This document shows positions 9,132 to 16,719 of a DNA stretch of 64,000 nucleotides, piece after piece (positions within the stretch are counted from its first letter, which is position 1; every line of letters begins with the position of its first letter). The notes beneath the pieces were generated by a model. That model saw only the letters and a list, made by a program, of their open reading frames with translations. It was not told the DNA's origin and searched no databases. The stretch spans positions 1 to 64,000 of the forward strand of contig NZ_CANPWG010000068.1 in the NCBI RefSeq assembly GCF_947581915.1. The letters are read 5' to 3'. The stretch comes from Candidatus Palauibacter scopulicola. Its GTDB lineage: Bacteria; Gemmatimonadota; Gemmatimonadetes; Palauibacterales; Palauibacteraceae. Both the position numbers and the translations under genes were made by a program.

Positions 9132-9281
9132 CTTACGTGGCGGGGGGTTCGGCGTTATCATGGCCCGCCGCCGGCGGCTTGCGCGGCCGGCCGCGGGGAA
9201 ACTCCGGTTCGGGCCGCCTCGTAGATTCCGTGCACCGATGGCGGCCGGTTCCGGATGGCACCAGTTGCGGCAAGGACGGCG

Positions 9282-9602
9282 ATGAGCGTCTTCGTCTTCA
9301 TCATCATCATCGTGGCGCTCGTCACGTTCGGGGAAGTGGCCCAGAAGTGGTTCGCGGCCCGCCCCTCGCCCACGCCGGTGGCGCCGGGCGGGGACGACGA
9401 GATCGAGCGTCTGCGCGAACATGTCGCGCTGCTGGCGAGCCAGGTGGACCGGCTGACGGAGGAGCAGCGCTTCATGACCCGCCTCCTTGAGGGCGGCGGG
9501 CGCGAGGGCGGCGGACTCGGCGGCGGACTCGCGGGCGGAGCGCCATCGCATGAGTCTCGCCCGGAAGGGCGACCCGATTCACGAATGCGGGGACCGAACT
9601 GA
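9282..9602 (+). CDS. PspB-like small membrane protein
   Basis: The protein has 106 residues from the ATG at 9282. Residues 2-20 form one hydrophobic helix (SVFVFIIIIVALVTFGEVA). A cytoplasmic amphipathic helix (DDEIERLREHVALLASQVD) and a Gly-rich low-complexity tail follow. This layout matches PspB-type phage-shock proteins, which sit in the inner membrane and help to control PspA. The stop overlaps the next ATG (TGATG at 9600-9604), and pspA is two genes downstream, which supports a phage-shock role. Sequence similarity to PspB itself is only general. Confidence 0.6.
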   Translation: MSVFVFIIIIVALVTFGEVAQKWFAARPSPTPVAPGGDDEIERLREHVALLASQVDRLTEEQRFMTRLLEGGGREGGGLGGGLAGGAPSHESRPEGRPDSRMRGPN

Positions 9603-10006
9603 TGCTGAACAGAGAAGACATAGAGAGCTTCCTCATCCGCACGGAAGCGGACTACCAGGAACTCGACGAAGGCCTGTGGATCGTCCACCCGGACGGCGCG
9701 AGCGCGGCCCGGCAGCCGAGGATCCTGGTGAACTACCAGCCGCCCGTCCTCGTGTGTCGCGCGGACATCCGCGACCTCCCGATCGACGATGAGGACCAGC
9801 TCGCGCTCTACCGGAGGCTCCTGGAGTTGAACGCGGTGGACCTCATCCACGGGGCCTACGGCCTCGAGGACGGCGAGGTCATCCTGAGCGACACGCTCGA
9901 ACTGGAGAACCTGGACTTCTCCGAGTTCCGCGCCACGCTCGAGAGCCTCACCCTCGCGCTGACGTCCCACTGGGACAGCCTCACCGTCGACATTCCGAAC
10001 GACTGA
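9602..10006 (+). CDS. YbjN/CesT-like protein of the psp operon
   Basis: The protein has 134 residues and begins MLNREDIESFLIRTEADYQE. It alternates helix and strand segments in the manner of YbjN or type III chaperone-like folds: an N-terminal helix, strands around LWIVHPDG and ILVNYQPPVLVCRADI, then a helix ALYRRLLELN. It overlaps the PspB-like gene by one base and ends 29 bases before pspA. Its placement suggests a soluble chaperone or regulator acting with PspA. This assignment rests on fold-like appearance and context, not on a diagnostic motif. Confidence 0.6.
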   Translation: MLNREDIESFLIRTEADYQELDEGLWIVHPDGASAARQPRILVNYQPPVLVCRADIRDLPIDDEDQLALYRRLLELNAVDLIHGAYGLEDGEVILSDTLELENLDFSEFRATLESLTLALTSHWDSLTVDIPND

Positions 10007-10035
10007 AGAGCAAGCACAGGAAACGAGCATACACC

Positions 10036-10905
10036 ATGGGTGTCCTGGACCGACTTTCCCGGCTGATTCGATCGAACCTCAACGACCTCATCGCTCGGGC
10101 CGAAAACCCCGAGAAGATGCTCACCACGATTATCGAGGACATGCGCCGCCAGCTCGCCCAGGCGAAGCAGGAGGTGGCGGTCGCGATCGCCGACGAGCGC
10201 AAGCTGCGGGCGCAGTTCGAGGAGTCGCGCTCGACGGCGCAGGAGTGGGAGCGGCGGGCGCGGCTCGCGATCCGTGAGGGGCGCGACGACCTCGCGCGCC
10301 AGGCGCTCGTGCGCGGGCAGGAGCACGCCGAGCACGCGCGCGAACTGGAGACGCAGTGGCAGAACCACCGCGCCGAGACGGAGAAGCTCAAGGACTCGCT
10401 GCGGCAACTGAACGCGAAGATCGAGGAGGCGAAGCGCAAGAAGAATCTCCTCATCGCGAAGCAGAAGCGCGCGGAGGCCCAGAAGCGCATCCACGACACG
10501 ATGCAGGGGCTGCACGACAAGAGCGCCTTCCGCGCCTTCGACCAGATGACCGAGAAGATCGAGCAGGCGGAGCGCCAGGCGCTCGCGAGCGCGGAGGTCA
10601 CCGAGGAACTCACCGGCGACACGCTGCTCAGCGAGTTCAAGGCGCTGGAGGCGGGGGGCGACGCCGCCGTGGAGGACCGGCTGCTGGAGATGAAGGCCTC
10701 CATGGGCCTCCTCCCCTCGGCCGAGCCCGAGGAGGTGAAGGCGCTCGGTGCCGGCGAGGACGCGGGGGCCGGGTCGGATTCCGGGTCGGAGGCGGGTGAC
10801 GCCGGCGACGCCGCCGAAGCCGCAGACGCGGAAGAGATTCCCGAGGCGGAACTCCTCGAACTGCTGGGCGAGTCCGGCGAGACGGAGCGGGCCGGGAGCG
10901 AATGA
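10036..10905 (+). CDS. pspA: PspA/IM30 family phage-shock protein
   Basis: The protein has 289 residues. It starts MGVLDRLSRLIRSNLNDLI, the amphipathic membrane-binding helix. Next comes AENPEKMLTTIIEDMRRQL, a PspA family hallmark, and then long coiled-coil helices to about residue 215. The family forms ESCRT-III-like rods on the inner membrane and protects it under envelope stress. The C-terminal 60 residues are an acidic Ala/Glu/Gly-rich tail, longer than in E. coli PspA (222 residues in total). The stop overlaps the start of the DUF1611 gene by four bases (ATGA), so the two are translationally coupled. No PspF-type activator gene is nearby, so regulation probably differs from E. coli. Confidence 0.93.
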   Translation: MGVLDRLSRLIRSNLNDLIARAENPEKMLTTIIEDMRRQLAQAKQEVAVAIADERKLRAQFEESRSTAQEWERRARLAIREGRDDLARQALVRGQEHAEHARELETQWQNHRAETEKLKDSLRQLNAKIEEAKRKKNLLIAKQKRAEAQKRIHDTMQGLHDKSAFRAFDQMTEKIEQAERQALASAEVTEELTGDTLLSEFKALEAGGDAAVEDRLLEMKASMGLLPSAEPEEVKALGAGEDAGAGSDSGSEAGDAGDAAEAADAEEIPEAELLELLGESGETERAGSE

Positions 10906-12041
10906 GCCCGGGCCCGGGGCGGAAGCGGCTCTCCTCCTCCCGGCTCGCGATCCTCGCGGAGGGGGCCTTCGGGGTCGAGACGGCGAAGACCGCCTCGTCC
11001 GCCGTGCGCTACCAGCCGGAGCGGGTGAGTTCCGTCATCGATTCCCGTTTCGCCGGGAGCACGGTGGGGGAGACGCTCGGCTTCGGCGGCGACATCCCCA
11101 TCGTCGCGACCTTCGCCGAGGCGCTCGCCGCGGAACCCCGCCCCGAAGCCCTGCTCGTGGGGATCGCGCCCCAGGGAGGGCAGCTTCCGGAGGCGTGGCG
11201 GGCCGTGCTCGTGGCCGCGCTCGAGGAGGGGCTCGACATCATCAGCGGCCTTCACTTCTTCCTCTGCGACGATCCGCAGTTGGCGGCGCTGGCGGAGCGG
11301 CACGGCTGCACGCTGTTTGATCTCCGCAAGCCGCCGCCGGAGCTGCCGGTGGGGGCGGGACGGGTCATGGGGACCGACGCGTTCCGGGTGCTCACGGTCG
11401 GCACGGACTGCAACACCGGGAAGATGACGGTCTCGCTCGAACTGCAGCGCGCCCTTGAGGCCCGGGGGGTGCGCGCCGGCTTCGCGGCCACGGGCCAGAC
11501 GGGGATCCTCATCGCGGGCACGGGGATCGCGGTCGACGCCGTGGTGTCGGACTTCATCTCCGGCGCCGCCGAACGCCTCACGCTGGAGGCGGCACGGGGC
11601 GAGGACGGCGGGGACGGCGAGGACGGCGGGGACGGCGCGGGGGTCGACATCGTCCTCATCGAGGGCCAGGGGTCGCTCATGCACCCCGGCTACTCCGGCG
11701 TCACGCACGGCCTCCTGCACGGCACGCTGCCGCACGCGATGATCCTCACCTGGATGCCGAGCCGCCCCCGCATCTACGGCGGCAACCACAGTTGGGTCGT
11801 CCTCCCGGAACTGGACGAGGTGATCCGCCGCTACGAGGACGCGCTCGCCTGGGCCTGCCCCGACGTCCCCGGCCGCGTGATCGGCGTCTCCCTCGCGACC
11901 TACGACATCTCCGAGACCGAAGCCCGCGCCGCCGTCCGCCACGCCCGCAAGGTCACCGGCCTCCCCGCCACCGACCCCATCCGCTTCGGCACCACCCCCC
12001 TCGTCGAAGCCATCCTCCAAGCCCACGCCGCCCACGCCTGA
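10902..12041 (+). CDS. DUF1611 (DgcN-like) P-loop protein
   Basis: The protein has 379 residues. The N-terminal Rossmann-like domain (residues 12-140) includes RLAILAEGAFGVETAKTA. The C-terminal half has a P-loop-like segment GTDCNTGKMTVSLELQRAL, then ATGQTGILIAGTGIAVDAVV and LIEGQGSLMHPGYSGVTHGL. These are marks of the DUF1611 family, which includes DgcN, a D-glutamate N-acyltransferase that works with a dipeptide epimerase-like partner. No epimerase gene is in this window, so substrate assignment is by family only. A short EDGGDG repeat (about 11602-11640) lies in a loop. It overlaps pspA by four bases, an unusual partner for this family. Confidence 0.8.
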   Translation: MSPGPGRKRLSSSRLAILAEGAFGVETAKTASSAVRYQPERVSSVIDSRFAGSTVGETLGFGGDIPIVATFAEALAAEPRPEALLVGIAPQGGQLPEAWRAVLVAALEEGLDIISGLHFFLCDDPQLAALAERHGCTLFDLRKPPPELPVGAGRVMGTDAFRVLTVGTDCNTGKMTVSLELQRALEARGVRAGFAATGQTGILIAGTGIAVDAVVSDFISGAAERLTLEAARGEDGGDGEDGGDGAGVDIVLIEGQGSLMHPGYSGVTHGLLHGTLPHAMILTWMPSRPRIYGGNHSWVVLPELDEVIRRYEDALAWACPDVPGRVIGVSLATYDISETEARAAVRHARKVTGLPATDPIRFGTTPLVEAILQAHAAHA

Positions 12042-12175
12042 CCGGTCGATGATACGCCGTTGATGGACGCCCTTATCTTCCGTGTGACTCGGTATCGCGA
12101 GATCGATGCCACCCGATGAGCTAGCTTGCTCCCCTTCGGGACGGAGGGGGCTTGCCACTGACAGGAGCAAAGCCG

Positions 12176-12523
12176 ATGCGACAGCGCGGCATCGCAGGTA
12201 GTGACGATCGGTCGCGGGTATCGGAAGTCAAGCCGGAAGACGCTTCGCGAATCGCCGGAGCCGTCCATCAGGCCATCGCGGAGACGTTCAACCCAAGCCC
12301 CAGGACACCGCCGCCAGGCTTCCCCGTGCAGTATTTCATGCAGACGCTACTGGCCGCAGCCGATGAACTTGGTGTCGAGCTTTCCCGAGAGGAGATCCTC
12401 AAGATCCTCGAGATGGCATTGCGACGGCACGCGAGCATCGTCATCGGTGATCAGGTCCGGGAGGTCGTCGGCGAGCCATTCAAGCTGCACGGATCGTTCG
12501 ACGCGCAACTTGCAACACCGTGA
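12176..12523 (+). CDS. Hypothetical protein, 115 aa
   Basis: The start is the ATG at 12176, with AGGAG eight bases upstream. The protein appears soluble. Its N-terminus is polar and the centre is helical (YFMQTLLAAADELGVELS, EEILKILEMALRRHAS). It ends with VVGEPFKLHGSFDAQLATP. No domain was recognised. The stop overlaps the GTG start of the next gene (GTGA at 12520-12523), so the pair is probably co-translated with the small membrane protein that follows. Confidence 0.6.
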   Translation: MRQRGIAGSDDRSRVSEVKPEDASRIAGAVHQAIAETFNPSPRTPPPGFPVQYFMQTLLAAADELGVELSREEILKILEMALRRHASIVIGDQVREVVGEPFKLHGSFDAQLATP

Positions 12524-12969
12524 CCGACGAATCCGGGCGGAACCACGATGCCGCAAGCTCGGGCGGCCATGAGATCGAAGCGACCGGCGCAAGGAGCATG
12601 TCCTCGAACGGCGACCGGCTCGACGAACTGTTCAAGTTCGTTCAGCGTACGTCACCGCCGCACCACCCTCAGGTGCCCGACATCTCCGGCGTCCTGGAGC
12701 CCGAGCACATCGAGCAGTCGATCGAACTGACGGACAAGACGAACGCGCGATTCTACGATGATCGTCGTGATCGGCGCCGTGTCTGGGGGCGGTTCGGAGG
12801 CTTGACACTCGTCTCCGTCGTCGCCGTGATTCTCGTGCTGGTTTTCACGAACAATACGGACCTCATCCGGTACCTCTTCGAGGAGATTGTTCCCATCGCT
12901 ACGGGTGTGATCGGTGGCGGAGGAGGGTTTGCGCTCATCATCAACTGGAACAAGCTGCGCGAAAGCTAG
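12520..12969 (+). CDS. Hypothetical membrane protein, two helices
   Basis: The protein has 149 residues from a GTG overlapping the previous stop. A polar region of about 85 residues ends in a basic cluster (DDRRDRRRVWGRFG). Two hydrophobic segments follow: LTLVSVVAVILVLVF and IVPIATGVIGGGGGFALII. The topology implies a cytoplasmic N-terminal domain and a C-terminal hairpin in the inner membrane. The family is not recognised. Coupling to the 115-aa gene suggests that the two proteins act together. Confidence 0.6.
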   Translation: MTDESGRNHDAASSGGHEIEATGARSMSSNGDRLDELFKFVQRTSPPHHPQVPDISGVLEPEHIEQSIELTDKTNARFYDDRRDRRRVWGRFGGLTLVSVVAVILVLVFTNNTDLIRYLFEEIVPIATGVIGGGGGFALIINWNKLRES

Positions 12970-13023
12970 CAGGCGTCGCCGGCACGAGTTACGCGTGACA
13001 CGCCGACGGGTTACGTTCAGCGG

Positions 13024-13317
13024 ATGAACGGGATCACGATGACGCGCTGGAGTCTGGGCTTTTCGCTCGCCCTCGCGCTCACGGTGGGGATGGGAGCCTT
13101 CTTTCTCCTCTGGGACCGGACGAACGCCCTTCACGCGAGGCACCTCGAACTCGTCGAACGGGTGTCGTACATCCAGGCGCAGGTGACGGTCCTCCAGGAG
13201 GACGTCACAACCCTTCGCGGGGACATGCGTGAGAGCGTGGCCGGTCTCCGCGAGGAGATTCGGGAACTGGGCGCCCTGATCCGCGCGCGAGAGACCTCGG
13301 GCGTCGGTACGCCATGA
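13024..13317 (+). CDS. Small membrane-anchored coiled-coil protein
   Basis: The protein has 97 residues. One N-terminal transmembrane helix (LGFSLALALTVGMGAFFLL) is followed by a coiled coil of heptad-like pattern (YIQAQVTVLQEDVTTLRGDM and on to REEIRELGALI). Its stop overlaps the trpS start by four bases (ATGA), so the genes are translationally coupled. The upstream region shares spaced motifs with that of the small ORF at 8868. The family is not recognised. Confidence 0.6.
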   Translation: MNGITMTRWSLGFSLALALTVGMGAFFLLWDRTNALHARHLELVERVSYIQAQVTVLQEDVTTLRGDMRESVAGLREEIRELGALIRARETSGVGTP

Positions 13318-14366
13318 CCGACCGGGGCCCTTCGGGGCCGCGCAAGCGGGTCTTCAGCGGGATCCAGCCGACGGGGCACGCGCATCTCGGGAACTACCTG
13401 GGGGTGTTCCGGCGCTGGGCGGCGATGGTGGACGAGTACGAGTGCTACTACTGCATCGTCGACTTGCACGCGATCACCCGCGAGTACGAGCGCGAGGACC
13501 TGCTGCGGCGCGTGTTCGATCTCACCGTCTCGCTCGTGGCGTCGGGGATCGACCCGGAGCGCTGCACGCTCTTCGCGCAGTCGCACGTCCCCTACCACAG
13601 CGAACTCCAGTGGCTGTTCAACACGGTTACGCCGGTGGGCGACCTGGGGCGGATGACGCAGTTCAAGGAGAAGTCCCAGGGCCGGGAGTCGGTGAACGCG
13701 GGCCTCCTCAACTACCCGGTGCTGCAGGCGGCCGACATCCTCCTCTACCGGGCGCACTTCGTGCCGGTGGGAGAGGACCAGCGCCAGCATCTCGAGCTGT
13801 CGCGGGAGGTCGCGCGGCGCTGGAACGCGCGCTTCGGCGATGTCTTCCCGGAGCCGGAGACGCTGGTGGGGACGGGGGCGCGCGTCCGCGGGCTCGACGG
13901 CGTGGCGAAGATGTCGAAGTCGAAGGACAACACGGTGCGGATGGACGCCGATCCGGACGAACTGTGGGCGCGGCTGCGCACCGCGGTCACGGACCCGGCG
14001 CGGGTGCGGAAGGATGACCCCGGCAACCCGCACGTGTGCAACGTGTTCGCCCTGCACGAGTTCTTCACCGACCCGGCGGATCGCGAGGAGATCGAGATCC
14101 TCTGCCAGACGGCGGGGATCGGCTGCGTCGCCTGCAAGCGGCAGCTCACGGACAACGTGGCCGAGGACCTCGCCCCGGTGCGCGAACGCGCGGCGGAACT
14201 GCGCGCGCACCCGGAGCGGGTGATCGAGATCCTCGCGGCGGGGGCGGAGCGCGCCCGCGCCGAGGCCGCCCGCACGATGGAGGTCGTGCGCGAGCGCATG
14301 GGCGTGGGCCCCCGCACGCTGGACTCCGACCTGCCCGGCCTGGCCGCGACGGTCCGCGAGGGCTGA
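13314..14366 (+). CDS. trpS: Tryptophan-tRNA ligase
   Basis: The protein has 350 residues, in the normal range for bacterial TrpRS. The class I signature HIGH appears as TGHAHLGNYLG (residues 20-30) and the KMSKS loop as AKMSKSKDNTVR. GRMTQFKEKS and LLNYPVLQAADILLY are TrpRS-specific segments for Trp and ATP binding. It charges tRNA-Trp in the cytoplasm. It overlaps the preceding small membrane-protein gene by four bases and is followed by a dehydrogenase 13 bases later. No leader peptide or T-box was seen. Confidence 0.97.
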   Translation: MTDRGPSGPRKRVFSGIQPTGHAHLGNYLGVFRRWAAMVDEYECYYCIVDLHAITREYEREDLLRRVFDLTVSLVASGIDPERCTLFAQSHVPYHSELQWLFNTVTPVGDLGRMTQFKEKSQGRESVNAGLLNYPVLQAADILLYRAHFVPVGEDQRQHLELSREVARRWNARFGDVFPEPETLVGTGARVRGLDGVAKMSKSKDNTVRMDADPDELWARLRTAVTDPARVRKDDPGNPHVCNVFALHEFFTDPADREEIEILCQTAGIGCVACKRQLTDNVAEDLAPVRERAAELRAHPERVIEILAAGAERARAEAARTMEVVRERMGVGPRTLDSDLPGLAATVREG

Positions 14367-14379
14367 GCCGGGAGTCGCG

Positions 14380-15426
14380 TTGCGCCGCTTCGTGATCTGG
14401 ATGTACGCGCCTGAGACCCCCCACTGGTCGATGCCGGAGTGGTCGTTCGAACGCATTCGCGGCGCCCTGGACCCGGAGTGGGAGATCGAGTCGGTCCGCG
14501 TCGCGCTCGAGGCGACGGGCGACGGCGTGCGCGTGACGCCGCCGGAACTCCTGGAAGCCGTGGCCGACGCGGAGGTCTACTGCGGGTGGGGAATCCGGCG
14601 AGACGTCTTCCTCGCCGCCCGCAAGCTGCGCTGGTTCCACTCGGGCGCGGCCGGGGCGCGGAACTCGCTCTTCGAGGAGATGCGGGAGAGCGACGTCATC
14701 TTCACGAACTCGGCCGGCATGTACGCGGACTCGCTGGCGGACCACGCCATGGCCGGCATCCTGTATTTCGTCCGCGGCCTGGACCTCGCGGTCCGGGCGC
14801 AGCGCGAGCGGGAGTGGGTCCAGTCCGCGCTGAACTCGCCCCGCAGCCCCCTGCATGCCGCACCCGCCGCAGGCGAAGTGGCCGGGGCCTCGCTCGGCAT
14901 CATCGGCTACGGCGGCATCGGATCGGCGCTCGGCCGCCGCGCGCACGCCCTCCGCATGCGAGTTCAGGCCATTCGCCGCACCGTCGGCCCAAAGCCCCCC
15001 GAGCTCGACCGCCTCGCGGGGCCCGACGAACTGCCCGCACTCCTGGAGTCCTCGGACTTCGTCGCCCTCACCGCCCCCGAGACGCCGGAGACAGAGGGCC
15101 TCCTCGGCGCCGCGGAACTGGCGCGAATGAAGCCGGGCGCCGTGCTCATCAACCTCGCCCGCGGCACCCTGGTGGATGAGGCCGCCCTCGTCCGGGCGCT
15201 GAAAGCGGGCCACCTGCGCGCCGCCATGCTGGACGTGTTCGAGACCGAGCCCCTCCCCGTCGACCACCCGCTATGGCGCCTGGAGAACGTCCTCATCACC
15301 CCCCACGTGGGCGGCACCTCCGCCCGCTTCTGGGAGCGCGAGACGGACCTCATCGTCCGCAACATCTCCCGCTACCAGCGCGGCGAGCCCCTCGAAAACC
15401 AGGTCGACAAGACCCGCGGCTACTGA
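14380..15426 (+). CDS. D-2-hydroxyacid dehydrogenase family protein
   Basis: The protein has 348 residues from a TTG with GGGAG upstream. The NAD-binding Rossmann motif is GIIGYGGIGSALGRRA (near residue 170). Family catalytic positions are visible: Arg in INLARGTLVDE, Glu in VFETEPLPVDHPLW, and His in ITPHVGG. The family oxidises or reduces D-2-hydroxyacids with NAD(P). The substrate cannot be told from the sequence. The N-terminal catalytic half (YAPETPHWSMPEWSF) is unlike SerA or D-lactate dehydrogenase, so a glyoxylate/hydroxypyruvate-type enzyme is likely. The gene is followed 17 nt after its stop by a copy of the 20-bp palindrome. Confidence 0.88.
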   Translation: MRRFVIWMYAPETPHWSMPEWSFERIRGALDPEWEIESVRVALEATGDGVRVTPPELLEAVADAEVYCGWGIRRDVFLAARKLRWFHSGAAGARNSLFEEMRESDVIFTNSAGMYADSLADHAMAGILYFVRGLDLAVRAQREREWVQSALNSPRSPLHAAPAAGEVAGASLGIIGYGGIGSALGRRAHALRMRVQAIRRTVGPKPPELDRLAGPDELPALLESSDFVALTAPETPETEGLLGAAELARMKPGAVLINLARGTLVDEAALVRALKAGHLRAAMLDVFETEPLPVDHPLWRLENVLITPHVGGTSARFWERETDLIVRNISRYQRGEPLENQVDKTRGY

Positions 15427-15442
15427 GCCCCGCGCCGGCCGC

Positions 15443-15462
15443 GACGTTCCCGCGGGAACGTC
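15443..15462. repeat. Palindrome copy 1
   Basis: The sequence GACGTTCCCGCGGGAACGTC is a perfect 20-bp palindrome. It starts 17 nt after the dehydrogenase stop codon. RNA could fold as an 8-bp stem with a CGCG loop. It is one of eight copies in the window. Confidence 0.9.
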
Positions 15463-15574
15463 CCCGGATCCCTCCCGCTACCTTGAAGGCGGTCCCCGAT
15501 GACACCACATTGAGCCCTGCCCGGAACTTGGGTTCGAGACACCGAAAACGAACCCGAGACACGAGGAGACGGTG

Positions 15575-15754
15575 ATGACGGCAGAAGGTTGGACAATCAT
15601 CGGGGCGACCATCGCGCTCGTCGGCATATTCGCGCCGGTGCTGATGGGGATCCGCCGCGACCTTACGGATTTGCGTGAACGCATGGCCAGACTCGAAGGT
15701 CTGTTCGAAGGCTTCATCCGCCGAGACGATAAGGCGCCGAGCCACTCCGCCTGA
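15575..15754 (+). CDS. Small membrane protein, 59 aa
   Basis: The ATG at 15575 follows GAGGAGACG, a strong ribosome site. One transmembrane helix (WTIIGATIALVGIFAPVLMG) is followed by a short charged helix (RRDLTDLRERMARLEGLFEG) likely to be coiled coil. The shape resembles other small coil-plus-helix proteins in this window (9282, 13024). The gene is flanked on both sides by copies of the 20-bp palindrome. Upstream, GGGTTCG and CGAACCC (about 15531-15556) form a short inverted repeat that might be regulatory. Confidence 0.6.
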   Translation: MTAEGWTIIGATIALVGIFAPVLMGIRRDLTDLRERMARLEGLFEGFIRRDDKAPSHSA

Positions 15755-15770
15755 GGCGCGAACCCCCGGA

Positions 15771-15790
15771 GACGTTCCCGCGGGAACGCG
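15771..15790. repeat. Palindrome copy 2
   Basis: The core CGTTCCCGCGGGAACG is perfect; the outer arms differ (GA versus CG). It starts 17 nt after the stop of the 59-aa membrane protein, the same distance as copies 1 and 3. Confidence 0.9.
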
Positions 15791-15825
15791 TGGGACCCGC
15801 CACTGACCCTAACTTCGGAAGTTCC

Positions 15826-16719
15826 ATGAGAGATCTTTCAGGTGTGCATCCGCCCGTGGCCACGCCGTTCGGCGAGGACGGCGAGCTGGCGCTCGAAGCG
15901 TTCGACAACAACCTGCGCGAGTGGCTCTCACACCCGATCGCCGGCATCGTCGTGGCCGGTTCCACGGGGGAGGCGCCGCTCCTCGACCGCCGGGAACTGT
16001 GGAAGCTGGTGGAGACGACCGCCGCGCGCATCGGAGACCGTACGCTGACCGTCGGGACGGGAGCCGAGTCCACGCGCGAGGTGATATTCGTGACCCGCAA
16101 GGTGGCGGAACTCGGCGCGAACGCCGTCCTCGTGCGCTCTCCCTCATACTACCTGAAGGCGATGCGGCCGGATGTCGTGCGCGATCACTTCCTCGCGGTG
16201 GCGGACGCGTCGCCCGTGCCCGTCGTCCTCTACCACATCCCCCAGTTCGTGCCCGTGCACCTGACGCCGGATCTCGTGGGCCGGCTCGTCGAACACCCCA
16301 ACATCATCGGGATCAAGGATTCCTCGGGAGACCTCCGGAACCTCGGCCAACTCACCGAGGCGTGCGGCCGCAACGCGCAGGTGCTCGTGGGCTCCGGCGC
16401 GCTCCTCTACGCGGCGCTCGAAGCCGGGGCGGCCGGCGGCATCCTGGGCGTGGCCGTGATCGCGACCCGCTCCTGCTGCCAGATCTACGACGCTTGGAAG
16501 GAGGGCGACCACCGCCGCGCCGGAGCCATGCAGGAACGCGTGGCGCCGCTCCACAAGAGCCTCGTGGCCGAGGGAGGCATCGCCGCGGTCAAAGCCGCGC
16601 TCGACCGCCTCGGCCTCTACGGCGGCAGCCCCCGCAGCCCGCTGCAGCCCGCCGACGCCGCCAAGCTCGCCAAGGTCGACGCCGCCCTCGAAGCCGCCGC
16701 CCTCGGCGTCTCCGCGTGA
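15826..16719 (+). CDS. DapA-family aldolase (dihydrodipicolinate synthase/4-hydroxy-2-oxoglutarate aldolase-like)
   Basis: The protein has 297 residues from the ATG at 15826. The TIM-barrel family signatures are VAGSTGEAPLL (pyruvate-binding loop), VLYHIPQFVPV (Tyr) and IIGIKDSSGDLRNL with the Schiff-base Lys. The class condenses or cleaves pyruvate-derived aldols. DapA itself and 4-hydroxy-2-oxoglutarate aldolase both fit. The IP-QFVPVHL segment departs from classical DapA YNVPxRT, so biosynthetic DapA is not certain. The last four bases overlap the GTG of the Fic gene (GTGA), an unexpected partner. Confidence 0.85.
   Translation: MRDLSGVHPPVATPFGEDGELALEAFDNNLREWLSHPIAGIVVAGSTGEAPLLDRRELWKLVETTAARIGDRTLTVGTGAESTREVIFVTRKVAELGANAVLVRSPSYYLKAMRPDVVRDHFLAVADASPVPVVLYHIPQFVPVHLTPDLVGRLVEHPNIIGIKDSSGDLRNLGQLTEACGRNAQVLVGSGALLYAALEAGAAGGILGVAVIATRSCCQIYDAWKEGDHRRAGAMQERVAPLHKSLVAEGGIAAVKAALDRLGLYGGSPRSPLQPADAAKLAKVDAALEAAALGVSA

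Noticed and set aside
12115-12150. Possible terminator hairpin after the DUF1611 gene
   Set aside because: The stem around CTCC/GGAG is only four pairs with no T-run.
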